From the NCBI GenBank assembly GCA_938009115.1, contig CALLHZ010000094.1, positions 1-21,584 on the forward strand: a stretch of 21,584 nucleotides of DNA, given 5' to 3'. Positions within the stretch are counted from its first letter, which is position 1. Each line of letters starts with the position of its first letter. Below, piece after piece: positions 13,963-21,538 of this stretch. Source of the DNA: an uncultured Clostridia bacterium (GTDB lineage: Bacteria > Bacillota > Clostridia > Peptostreptococcales > Anaerovoracaceae). A program made the position numbers and the translations under genes. Under the pieces are notes generated by a model. The model was not told the origin of the DNA. It was given only the letters and a program-made list of their open reading frames with translations, and ran no database searches.

Positions 13963-15501
13963 CTATTCATCTTCGTCGATCTGCCGGATCACATCGATGA
14001 CAGTGTTGTTACGGTACATGACGACGCCGACGATCTTGTCCTTATACCGGATCGGATCAGGGATCCCCACGACAGCTTCGGCTCTTTCCTTCAGCTCCTG
14101 AATCGTGCACAGGGGCATTCCGGCTTCACGAAGCTTCCTCTCCACATCGGGACGGTCCGGATGGACGGCGACACCTTGATCGGTCACCACAACGTCCACC
14201 GTAGAGCCCGGCGTGACAATGGTATTCACCTTTTGGACCACGCTGGGGATCCTTCCCCTGGTGAGCGGCGCCACGACGACAGAAAGACTTGCGCCGTCGG
14301 CCGTGTCGGGGTGTCCACCCACAGCTCCGCGGATGACACCATCGGAGCCTGTCAGCACATTGATATTGAAATCCACATCGATCTCCAGCGCCGACAGCAC
14401 GACAAAATCCAGTTGATTGACGGCTGACTCGTGCAGGTAGCTGGCGTAATAGCAGGAATCAATCTGCTGATGAAAGCGATTACGCTTCAGGGATTCGGCT
14501 GCATCCAGGTCGAAGGACTGGACGTCCAGGATCCGGTCGATCAGTCCTTCCTCGTGCATAGACACGATCTGGCCTGTGATACCGCCCAAAGCGAACCGGC
14601 ACCGAAGTCCTCTTTCAATCATCATCTGCCGGATAAAGCGGGCTGTGGCCAGAGACGCACCTCCGCTTCCCATCTGCATGGAAAACCCGTCATACAGATA
14701 CCCTGAAGCCTGGATTACATCCGCCGCCGTCCTTGCAATGAGCAATTCCTTTGGATTGGTCGTAAATCTTGTAGCGCCGCTCATGATGCCCTTGGGATCT
14801 CCGATATTGTCTGTCACAACGACATAGTCTACATGGGAGGCCGGAATGGCGTAAGGCGCGTTTGGGAATTTGACCAGATTGTTGGTCAGTATCACCGTTT
14901 TGTCTGCGTGCTTTGCATCGGGACGGGCATAGCCAAGACTTCCGCAGGAGATCGAATGATCGTCATCCCGGCTGTAGCCGTTGGCATTCCCGTAAGGATC
15001 GCAGGAAGGAGCGCCCAGAAATGCCACATCGATGTGTACGTCACCGCTCTCGATGGCCGCGCCGCGGCCGCCGTGGGAACGGAAAACCACAGGAAAATCC
15101 ATCAGACCACGGGAAATCTGCTCTGCCAGTTCACCTCTAAGGCCGCTGGTCTCGATATGGGTGATCACACCGTTTTTCACGTGCTCGATCAAAGGCGCGT
15201 GAACACCGGAGAGAGAACTGGCCGCCATGGTCAGATTCCGAAAACCCATTTCCGCCAGCTTTCCGACCACGAGATTCACAATATTGTCTCCGTTGCGGAA
15301 ATGGTGATGAAAAGAAATCGTCATGCCATCCCGCAGACCGGACCGGCGTATGGCTTCTTCCAGACTTTCAACGACCTTGTTCTGAGAGGCGGAACGTTCC
15401 GCAAAGGTCCCCATTCTTTTTTTACTTGTGCCTTCGAAAGCCCCATGCTGGCTGATCTCATCGATATGAGGAATGTTGGCAAAAATGCTTTTGATGTCCA
15501 T
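13963..15501 (-). CDS. citF: Citrate lyase alpha subunit (citrate:acetyl-ACP transferase)
   Basis: A 512-residue CoA-transferase-fold subunit that exchanges citrate for the acetyl group on CitD, forming citryl-ACP. Seen in order: SFHHHFRNGDNIVN (63-76), a conserved family segment; GRGAAIESGDVHIDVAFLGAPSCD (145-168); GSGGASLATARFI (276-288); and the C-terminal TVDVVVTDQGVAVHPDRPD stretch. Length matches E. coli CitF (about 510). The ATG at 15501 is six bases after the citE stop; its ribosome binding site AGGAGGTG is made by the last codons of citE (GAG GAG GTG), so the two are translationally linked. It acts as a complex with CitE and CitD in the cytoplasm. Confidence 0.97.
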   Translation of the reverse strand: MDIKSIFANIPHIDEISQHGAFEGTSKKRMGTFAERSASQNKVVESLEEAIRRSGLRDGMTISFHHHFRNGDNIVNLVVGKLAEMGFRNLTMAASSLSGVHAPLIEHVKNGVITHIETSGLRGELAEQISRGLMDFPVVFRSHGGRGAAIESGDVHIDVAFLGAPSCDPYGNANGYSRDDDHSISCGSLGYARPDAKHADKTVILTNNLVKFPNAPYAIPASHVDYVVVTDNIGDPKGIMSGATRFTTNPKELLIARTAADVIQASGYLYDGFSMQMGSGGASLATARFIRQMMIERGLRCRFALGGITGQIVSMHEEGLIDRILDVQSFDLDAAESLKRNRFHQQIDSCYYASYLHESAVNQLDFVVLSALEIDVDFNINVLTGSDGVIRGAVGGHPDTADGASLSVVVAPLTRGRIPSVVQKVNTIVTPGSTVDVVVTDQGVAVHPDRPDVERKLREAGMPLCTIQELKERAEAVVGIPDPIRYKDKIVGVVMYRNNTVIDVIRQIDEDE

Positions 15502-15507
15502 TGCGTC

Positions 15508-16398
15508 CTACACCTCCTCTTCGGCAATCTGGCTGACTTCTGCCAAATCCAGCATACGCTGGGCCCGCAGTACGATGGGCCGGTCGATCATTTTTCCGTT
15601 CAGGCTGGCCACGCCGCTTCCTTTTGCATTGGCCTCGGCGATGGCCGCCATGATCGCGCGGGCTTTTTCCAGATCCTTTTCGCTGGGCATGAATACCCGG
15701 TGAAGCGGATCGATCTGCCGGGGATTGATCACGGATTTTCCGTCGAACCCTAACTTTTTGATTAGCGTCGCTTCTTCGATGAACCCTTCTTCGTTGTTCA
15801 CATCCGAGTAGACCGTGTCCAAGGCGTCGATACCGGCGGATCGGGCTGCATTCAGGATCATGCAGCGGGCGAACAGCAGTTCGACACCATCGCTTCGGGT
15901 GGTCTTCAGATCGGTCACATAGTCCTCGGCGCCCAAAGCGATGCCGATCAGCCTCTTGCTGGCATGAGCGATCTCTTTGGCGTTCAGCACACCGTTGGCG
16001 CTCTCGATGGCAGCCATCATCCCTGTGGTTCCTGTGGGGATGCCGGCTTCCTTTTCGATCCGCTCAATTTCTTTTTCGCAAAAGATCACATCCTCCGCGC
16101 TGTCCGTCTTTGGCAGACGGACTACGTGAACGCCGGCGCGAACCACGGCCTCCAGATCCTGGATCCCGGCGCCGCTGTAAAGATCATTGATCCGGACAAC
16201 GATTTCCTTACCGCCGAATTTGAGCGTCTTCAGCGCCTGAAATACCAGAAACCTGGCCGCGTCCTTTTCCGTGACCGCCACGGAATCCTCCAGATCGAAC
16301 ATGATGCTGTCAGCGCCGTAAATGCCTGCATCCTTGATCATGCCGGGGTTGTTTCCCGGAACGAACATCATGCTTCGTCTCAAGCGTTTTCGCTCCAT
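15508..16398 (-). CDS. citE: Citrate lyase beta subunit (citryl-ACP lyase)
   Basis: A 296-residue TIM-barrel lyase that splits citryl-ACP into oxaloacetate and acetyl-ACP. Residues seen are LRRSMMFVPGNNPGMI near the N-terminus, DSIMFDLEDSVA (about 30-41) with the acidic pair typical of the HpcH/CitE family, VVRIND with the conserved arginine, the MAAIESANGV metal-binding glutamate segment, and LGAEDY with the second acidic ligand. The frame also opens at 16413 and 16401, but GGGGGAG is 5 nt from the ATG at 16398 and 2 nt from the one at 16401. The citD stop and this start share TGATG, a translational-coupling overlap. Neighbours citD and citF confirm the assignment over other CitE-like lyases. 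Confidence 0.96.
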   Translation of the reverse strand: MERKRLRRSMMFVPGNNPGMIKDAGIYGADSIMFDLEDSVAVTEKDAARFLVFQALKTLKFGGKEIVVRINDLYSGAGIQDLEAVVRAGVHVVRLPKTDSAEDVIFCEKEIERIEKEAGIPTGTTGMMAAIESANGVLNAKEIAHASKRLIGIALGAEDYVTDLKTTRSDGVELLFARCMILNAARSAGIDALDTVYSDVNNEEGFIEEATLIKKLGFDGKSVINPRQIDPLHRVFMPSEKDLEKARAIMAAIAEANAKGSGVASLNGKMIDRPIVLRAQRMLDLAEVSQIAEEEV

Positions 16399-16691
16399 CA
16401 TTGCTCCCCCCAATCATAGCCTTGGCTTTCTCCGGCCCGATAAGCCGCCGCCAGAACACGGGCCCTGACAGTACAGTCCAAGGCTCCCTTGTCCACCGCA
16501 TCCACGGCTGCGTTGACGATCTCCAGCTCCGCCAGCGTACGGGTGATCTCCTCACGGATCTGGCGTCCGAATTGCTGCATCACGCTGCTGGAAAGCGAAA
16601 TGGTTATCCCTCCGGCATCTCTGGGCTCCAGGGTCACCATGATATCGTTGGATTCCATGGTACCCGCAGTGCCGGTTTTTATTAGTTTCAT
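16398..16691 (-). CDS. citD: Citrate lyase gamma subunit (acyl carrier protein)
   Basis: A 97-residue acyl carrier protein that holds the phosphoribosyl-dephospho-CoA prosthetic group. The sequence GTAGTMESNDIM (7-18) matches the CitD modification site, with S14 at the same residue number as the serine modified in the known protein. SSVMQQFGRQI (about 36-46) and VDKGALDCTVRARVLAA (about 67-83) are also standard. An in-frame ATG eight codons upstream exists (16715), but AGGAGG lies 6 nt before the ATG at 16691, and that start gives the family length. It begins 20 bp after icd and overlaps citE by one base (TGATG). Confidence 0.95.
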   Translation of the reverse strand: MKLIKTGTAGTMESNDIMVTLEPRDAGGITISLSSSVMQQFGRQIREEITRTLAELEIVNAAVDAVDKGALDCTVRARVLAAAYRAGESQGYDWGEQ

Positions 16692-16711
16692 CACGTGCCT
16701 CCTTGTCCGGA

Positions 16712-17920
16712 TCACATTTTTTCTTCCAGATGCTTTTTGATTTCCGCAATGAATGCATTGGTGGTGACACTGGTTGCTTTGCCCTCTTCCACAAGCCCGA
16801 CCAGGTCTTTGGTCATGATGCCGTCGTGAAGGGTGTCAAAACAAGCCTCTTCCAGTTTGTCTGCGAAAGCGCACAAGTCATTCAGCCCGTCCAGCTCGCC
16901 CCTCTTGCGCAATGCGCCGCTCCAGGCAAAGATCGTGGCCATGGGGTTGGTGGAAGTCTCCTCTCCCTTCAGATACTTGTAATAGTGCTGTGTAACGGTC
17001 CCGTGGGCGGCTTCGTATTCAAACATCCCGTCGGGACTGCAGAGCACGGAAGTCATCATGGCCAGGGAGCCGAAGGCCGTGGAAATCATGTCGCTCATCA
17101 CGTCGCCGTCGTAGTTCTTGCAAGCCCAGATGTAGCCGCCTTCGCTGCGGATGACCCGGGCAACAGCGTCATCGATCAGCGTATAAAAATATGTGAGCCC
17201 CAACTTTTCGAATTGAGCCTTGTACTCAGCTTCGAAGATTTCTTCAAAAATATGCTTAAAGGTCTGGTCATATTTCTTGCTGATCGTATCTTTCGTGGAA
17301 AACCACAGATCCTGCTTGGTGTTCAAGGCGTACTGGAAACAGGAATGCGCGAAGGAACGGATCGAGCTGTCCTTGTTGAACATGCCCTGCAGAACGCCTG
17401 GACATTCAAAATCATAAATAGTTTCCCGGAACGTGGCGCCGTGATCGCCCGTGAAGAGCAGTTCGGCCTTTCCAGTTTCCGGAACACGGTATTCTGTACC
17501 CTTGTAGACGTCTCCGTAGGCATGACGAGCCACAGTGATGGGTTTTTTCCAGTTCTTGACCACCGGTTTGATGGTGTCGATGACAATCGGAGCCCGGAAC
17601 ACGGTTCCGTCAAGAATAGAACGGATGGTCCCATTGGGGCTTTTCCACATCTCGGTGAGGTTGTATTCAGTCATTCTCTGGGCATTGGGGGTAATCGTGG
17701 CGCATTTGACGCCAACGCCGTACTTGCGGATGGCATGGCCGGCATCGTGAGTGATCTGATCCTTTGTTTCATCCCGGACTTTCAGCCCCAGATCGTAGTA
17801 TTCCGTCTTCAGGTCAATATACGGGGTCAGCAGTTCATCCTTGATCGTCTGCCAGATCACCCGGGTCATTTCATCTCCGTCCATCTCCACCAGGGGGGTG
17901 GTCATGCGAATCTTGTCCAT
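16712..17920 (-). CDS. icd: Isocitrate dehydrogenase, type II (eukaryote-like homodimeric subfamily)
   Basis: A 402-residue enzyme that converts isocitrate to 2-oxoglutarate plus CO2, reversibly. It aligns nearly residue for residue with human IDH1: R100, R109 and R132 bind isocitrate, Y139 is catalytic, and DGDVMSD (271-277) and IDD supply metal ligands. The cofactor segment reads EAAHGTVTQHYY (303-314). In NADP enzymes of this type the residue before the His is usually Arg; here it is Q311, which leaves NAD versus NADP open. The ATG at 17920 has GGAGG 9 nt upstream. It is the second gene of the citrate operon, 73 bp after the aconitase-like gene with a hairpin in the gap, and 20 bp before citD. 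Confidence 0.95.
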   Translation of the reverse strand: MDKIRMTTPLVEMDGDEMTRVIWQTIKDELLTPYIDLKTEYYDLGLKVRDETKDQITHDAGHAIRKYGVGVKCATITPNAQRMTEYNLTEMWKSPNGTIRSILDGTVFRAPIVIDTIKPVVKNWKKPITVARHAYGDVYKGTEYRVPETGKAELLFTGDHGATFRETIYDFECPGVLQGMFNKDSSIRSFAHSCFQYALNTKQDLWFSTKDTISKKYDQTFKHIFEEIFEAEYKAQFEKLGLTYFYTLIDDAVARVIRSEGGYIWACKNYDGDVMSDMISTAFGSLAMMTSVLCSPDGMFEYEAAHGTVTQHYYKYLKGEETSTNPMATIFAWSGALRKRGELDGLNDLCAFADKLEEACFDTLHDGIMTKDLVGLVEEGKATSVTTNAFIAEIKKHLEEKM

Positions 17921-17955
17921 TGGTTGTTACCTCCATTGTAATATGTTGCGCTACG

Positions 17956-17982
17956 GCTGCCTGCAGGATCGCCGCAGGCAGC
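17956..17982 (-). other. Intercistronic hairpin between the aconitase-like gene and icd
   Basis: Perfect 9-bp arms GCTGCCTGC and GCAGGCAGC around a 9-nt loop, with no T run on either side. It is probably an mRNA stability or processing element, not a terminator. Confidence 0.6.
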
Positions 17983-17993
17983 CCCTGTTCTGC

Positions 17994-20234
17994 TTATCTG
18001 TTCAATGCTGCGTAATAATTCATAAGGCAGCCTTCGAGAATAATGGTTTTTTCGTCTTCCGTAAGACCTTTGATATACAGCGTGATATCATCCACCGAGC
18101 CGTTTTGCCGGATCACCTTGGCCGGCAGTGTTTCAATGCCCTTTTCCACAGCCTCCCGAACGCCGGGCACGAAGACCATGTCGCCGGGTTCGTAGGGAAA
18201 TTCCGTATCCGGATCCAGCGTAAACGGCAGGATCCCCCAGTTGATGCAATTGCTGCGATACCGCTTCGTGGCGTACTCGTAGCAGATATTGGCGAAGCCG
18301 CCCAGCACCTTCTGGCAGGATGCAGCCTGCTCTCTGGCCGAGCCGTCACCGGGCTTGTTTGCAAAGATCACGGAGCCAAACTGCGTATCCTTCACCAATT
18401 GGGCCGCATCACCGACCTTCGACAATGCTTCGGTGATGTGCGCCGGCGCGCTGCCTTCGATCCGCTTGGCCTCCATGGCCGCAATAGCTTTGCTGCGGCC
18501 TACATATTCCGGTACTCTTCTGGACAACGTGAACTCTGCCAGCCGCAAAGGATTGCTGCGGTAAGAAGAAGTCTCGCCGGAGGGAATGAGCTCATCCGTG
18601 GTGGTGACCGGATCGTGAAGCACGGCGGCCAGCTCAAGAAGAATATTTTCCGTCAATGCGTACATTTTCGGCCAGTCCGTAATGTTGGGCCCCAGGATCA
18701 GCTCTGTATCCGGTTGAGGTTTACCATAGCCGTAATAAATTCTGTTATCGTATACCTTCTTGTCGAAATGATAGGGATGCACTTCATAATCGTACGTTAC
18801 ATCCGTGGCTGCAGTGATCCGGCCGCCGTTTGCCGCTGTAGCTGCGATGGATCTGGCATCCATCAGCGCCACGCCGGCCAGCTGGCCTTCGCCGGGCTTT
18901 GAGCCTTCACGGTTGGGGAAATTGCGCGTTGTATGCCGGATGGAAAAACCGTTGTTGGCCGGCACGTCGCCGGCGCCGAAGCACGGACCGCAGAACGAAG
19001 GCTTCAGGATAGCGCCTGCGGCCAAAAGATCCGCGGAAGCCCCGATCTTCGTCAATTCCAGGCTCACCGGAACGCTTGTGGGATAGACGGACAGAGAGAA
19101 ATAATCATTGCCGGTGCTCTTTCCTTTCAGGATCGCTGCCGCTTCGTCGATGTTGTCGAACAAGCCGCCGCTGCAGCCCGCAATGATCCCCTGCTCCGCA
19201 TAAACGCCATCCTTGCGGATCTTGGATCTCAGGTCCAGCTTGGCCTTTTTAAACTGTTTTGAAGCATCTTTTTCGATCGCCGCAAAAATCTCGTCGGCAT
19301 TTTTTTGGAATTCGTGGATCGTATAGGCATTGGAAGGATGGAACGGCAATGCGATCATGGATTCGACTTTATCAAGGTCGATCACGATCATGCTTTCATA
19401 ATAAGCGCCGTTTCCGGGCTTCAGCTCTTTGAAGGCTTCCGGTCTCTTGTGGATCTCGTAATACTCCGCAACCGCGGCGTCGGTTTCCCAGATCGAAGAC
19501 AGACATGTGGTTTCGGTGGTCATGACATCGATGCCGTTGCGGAAATCCACAGGAAGATTGGCCAGGCCGGGCCCCGCGAACTCCATGACCTTGTTTTTGA
19601 CAAATCCGTTCTCAAAAGTCTCTTTTACCAGAGCAATGGCGACGTCATGAGGTCCGATCCCTTTGGCGGGCTTTCCCTTGACGTAGACGAGGACCACTTC
19701 CGGGACGTTGATGTCCCAGGTGTTCTTCAGCAGCTGCTTGACCAGTTCAGGCCCCCCTTCGCCTACGCCCATCGTACCCAGCGCGCCGTAACGGGTGTGA
19801 CTGTCGGAACCCAGGATCATTGCGCCGCAGGCAGCCATCTCTTCTCTCACATATGAATGAATGACGCTCTGGTTGGCGGGCACATAGATTCCCCCGTATT
19901 TTTTCGCAGCCGACAGACCGAAGACATGGTCGTCCTCGTTGATCGTCCCGCCCACAGCGCAAAGGCTGTTGTGGCAGTTGGTCATGGCATAGGGCATGGG
20001 AAACTCCTGCAGTCCCGATGCTCTGGCGGTCTGTACGATGCCCACATAAGTGATGTCATGAGACGCCAGCGAATCGAAAGTGATTTGAAGCTTTGCAGGA
20101 TCCGATGATTTGTTGTGTGCCTGCAGAATATTATAGGCGATGGTCTTTTTCCGGGCCTCTTCCTTGGGCAAGGGTCCGGATGTGCCGGGAACACCGTCGA
20201 CAAGGAATACCCCTTCCCTAAAAAGTTCAATCAT
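17994..20234 (-). CDS. Aconitase family hydratase (YbhJ-like)
   Basis: A 746-residue [4Fe-4S] hydratase, expected to interconvert citrate and isocitrate. The three cluster cysteines are visible: C354 in AGCSGG and C415/C418 in CGPCFG. The LGSDSHTRYG motif (141-150) and TTRNFPNREGSKPGEGQLAG (435-454) are the active-site signatures of the superfamily; the C-terminal swivel domain follows from about 520. It belongs to the group annotated as hydratase YbhJ in E. coli, a form less studied than AcnA/AcnB, so the exact substrate is inferred from its operon with icd and citrate lyase. The frame opens at 20249, but GGGAGG is 7 nt before the ATG at 20234. It is the first gene of the operon. Confidence 0.92.
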   Translation of the reverse strand: MIELFREGVFLVDGVPGTSGPLPKEEARKKTIAYNILQAHNKSSDPAKLQITFDSLASHDITYVGIVQTARASGLQEFPMPYAMTNCHNSLCAVGGTINEDDHVFGLSAAKKYGGIYVPANQSVIHSYVREEMAACGAMILGSDSHTRYGALGTMGVGEGGPELVKQLLKNTWDINVPEVVLVYVKGKPAKGIGPHDVAIALVKETFENGFVKNKVMEFAGPGLANLPVDFRNGIDVMTTETTCLSSIWETDAAVAEYYEIHKRPEAFKELKPGNGAYYESMIVIDLDKVESMIALPFHPSNAYTIHEFQKNADEIFAAIEKDASKQFKKAKLDLRSKIRKDGVYAEQGIIAGCSGGLFDNIDEAAAILKGKSTGNDYFSLSVYPTSVPVSLELTKIGASADLLAAGAILKPSFCGPCFGAGDVPANNGFSIRHTTRNFPNREGSKPGEGQLAGVALMDARSIAATAANGGRITAATDVTYDYEVHPYHFDKKVYDNRIYYGYGKPQPDTELILGPNITDWPKMYALTENILLELAAVLHDPVTTTDELIPSGETSSYRSNPLRLAEFTLSRRVPEYVGRSKAIAAMEAKRIEGSAPAHITEALSKVGDAAQLVKDTQFGSVIFANKPGDGSAREQAASCQKVLGGFANICYEYATKRYRSNCINWGILPFTLDPDTEFPYEPGDMVFVPGVREAVEKGIETLPAKVIRQNGSVDDITLYIKGLTEDEKTIILEGCLMNYYAALNR

Positions 20235-20263
20235 GTTATATCCTCCCAAACTAATGATAGCAA

Positions 20264-20289
20264 AAGCTGCCGCATTTCTGCGACAGCTT
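20264..20289 (-). terminator. Hairpin with short T run: likely terminator of the M20 peptidase gene
   Basis: On the minus strand AAGCTGTCGCA-GAAA-TGCGGCAGCTT: 11 pairs (one T-G) with a GAAA tetraloop, then TTTTGC. The T run is short. The predicted start of the citrate operon falls inside its 5' arm, so for that transcript the full hairpin would not form. It therefore best serves to end the upstream M20 transcript. Confidence 0.6.
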
Positions 20290-20290
20290 G

Positions 20291-20319
20291 ATTATAGCAT
20301 ACAATCCAGCGATTGTATA
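20291..20319 (-). promoter_or_regulatory. Promoter of the citrate operon
   Basis: Minus strand TATACA (20319-20314), a 17-nt spacer ending TGC, then a perfect TATAAT (20296-20291). The TGn extension and perfect -10 make up for the moderate -35. The start is expected near 20284, giving a leader of about 50 nt before the ATG at 20234. Confidence 0.75.
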
Positions 20320-20323
20320 CAAT
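20312..20323. promoter_or_regulatory. Palindromic operator over the -35 of the citrate operon
   Basis: ATTGTATACAAT is a perfect 12-bp palindrome covering the -35 hexamer. A half copy, ATACAAT, recurs at 20299-20305 next to the -10. The form resembles operators of the FadR/VanR branch of GntR regulators (GT-N-AC core) as I know them. A repressor bound here would block RNA polymerase. No regulator gene is in the window. Confidence 0.6.
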
Positions 20324-20367
20324 ACTATGTGATTTGTCTGCTGAATTTCACGCCTGTCAAGGAGGCT

Positions 20368-21498
20368 TCACTCGCTGTATTGAATCAGCTTCTTGTTGAC
20401 CTCCACGATGCGCTCGATGCCCTGATCGTCGAAATCGTAGGCAGCCGTGTGGATCGCCGGATAGTCCTTTCCAAAGCTGCAGTAGAAAATCGCGCCTTTC
20501 GTCATTTTCAGATAGTGGCCGAAGTCCTCTGAGCCTCTCCGGGCTTCTGGTGTTTCATAGATCCGATAACCCAATTCACTGCAGGCTTTTTTGATCTTAT
20601 CCACAGACACGTCGTGATTGCGGGTCTCGGGGAATACATCCCGATATTCAAACGCACAAGTCAGCCCCTCTTCTTGGGCAAAACGCATGGCCGCATCACG
20701 GATATTATTGTCCAGATCGTTCATTTCCGCTTCGTTTTCGCCGCGGATCGTCAACAACAGACGGCCCTTGCTGGCCATCACGCCGAAAGCTTCGTGCTCA
20801 CCTACATCCATCTGCACCACAGTAGCCAGGACAAATCCTTTATACGCGGGATTTTTCATCAAATCCCTGGTTTCCAGCGCAAGCTTCGATAATGCATAAA
20901 TTGGGTTTCTGCCGTTTTCCGGATTGGCTGCGTGAGCCGGGCTTCCGGTCATGGTGATGATCATACCTTTGGATGCAAATTGGATCGTTCCGTATTTGAC
21001 GGTGATCGTACCATCGGGATAGTATGTTCCGTGCCCGTGGGCAGCATAGATCTCATCGATCTGGTTGTCTGAAATAAAATCCAGACAGCTGGCAGCCCCG
21101 GAGCCGTTTTCTTCGGCAGGCTGGAACAGAAAATATACATCCCTGGCCGCGCCCTCCAGGTCGACTTCAAGGGCAAGAGCAGCCAGCGCAGCCGTATGAC
21201 CGTCGTGCCCGCACTTATGCCCTATACCAGCCCTGACTGATCGATAAGGCTTGTCGATGGCGTCCTCCACTTTGATCGCATCGCAATCAGCCCGGAATGC
21301 GATGTTGGGACTGTCAGGAGTCTGACTGCGATAAACAGCATAAACATAATGCCCTTTATCCACGATTTCCAGCTTCGTATACTCTTTCAGGAAGCGCATC
21401 ACCCGTTCCAGCGTAGGCCGTTCCTGATTGGAAAGATCCGGATTCTGATGGAGCTCATGACGCAGCGCAACGGCTCTCTCTAAATTCTGGGGATTCAT
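20368..21498 (-). CDS. M20 family metallopeptidase/amidohydrolase
   Basis: A 376-residue zinc-dependent hydrolase of the M20D group (N-acyl-amino-acid or hippurate hydrolase-like), cytoplasmic, acting on peptides or N-acyl amino acids. Residues seen are AFRADCDAI (67-75) with the conserved Asp, GHKCGHDGHTA (93-103) with C96 and H98, FQPAEEN (125-131) with E129 and E130, AAHGHG (152-157) with H154, and the last ligand in AIHTAAYDF near 355. The dimerisation (lid) domain is at about 170-285. The ATG at 21498 has GGAGGAGG directly upstream. The frame remains open to 21555, but those codons are fold-back and adapter sequence: the apparent extra N-terminus MCSSDL is translated adapter and must not be annotated. 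Confidence 0.92.
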   Translation of the reverse strand: MNPQNLERAVALRHELHQNPDLSNQERPTLERVMRFLKEYTKLEIVDKGHYVYAVYRSQTPDSPNIAFRADCDAIKVEDAIDKPYRSVRAGIGHKCGHDGHTAALAALALEVDLEGAARDVYFLFQPAEENGSGAASCLDFISDNQIDEIYAAHGHGTYYPDGTITVKYGTIQFASKGMIITMTGSPAHAANPENGRNPIYALSKLALETRDLMKNPAYKGFVLATVVQMDVGEHEAFGVMASKGRLLLTIRGENEAEMNDLDNNIRDAAMRFAQEEGLTCAFEYRDVFPETRNHDVSVDKIKKACSELGYRIYETPEARRGSEDFGHYLKMTKGAIFYCSFGKDYPAIHTAAYDFDDQGIERIVEVNKKLIQYSE

Positions 21499-21538
21499 CC
21501 TGTCCTCCTCCCGGGCGGCCGCCGGAGGAGGACAGGAT
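21497..21538. repeat. Inverted repeat at the contig end (fold-back artefact)
   Basis: ATCCTGTCCTCCTCC (21497-21511) is repeated perfectly in inverted form at 21524-21538, around CGGGCGGCCGCC. The second arm is an exact reverse copy of the M20 gene's own start region and ends exactly at the adapter, so it was most likely made during library preparation. Confidence 0.8.

Noticed and set aside
14833..15753. A 306-codon open frame on the plus strand opposite citF and citE.
   Set aside because: It crosses two well-supported genes and their shared ribosome binding site region; it is a shadow.
16703..17941. A 412-codon open frame on the plus strand opposite icd.
   Set aside because: It mirrors icd almost exactly, which matches human IDH1 residue for residue. 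The antisense product has no known motif.
21512..21523. CCCGGG next to GCGGCCGC (SmaI and NotI sites), which looks like a cloning linker.
   Set aside because: No vector sequence is present, and it lies in the loop of the fold-back artefact. It may be genuine G+C-rich upstream DNA or part of the artefact; I cannot tell.
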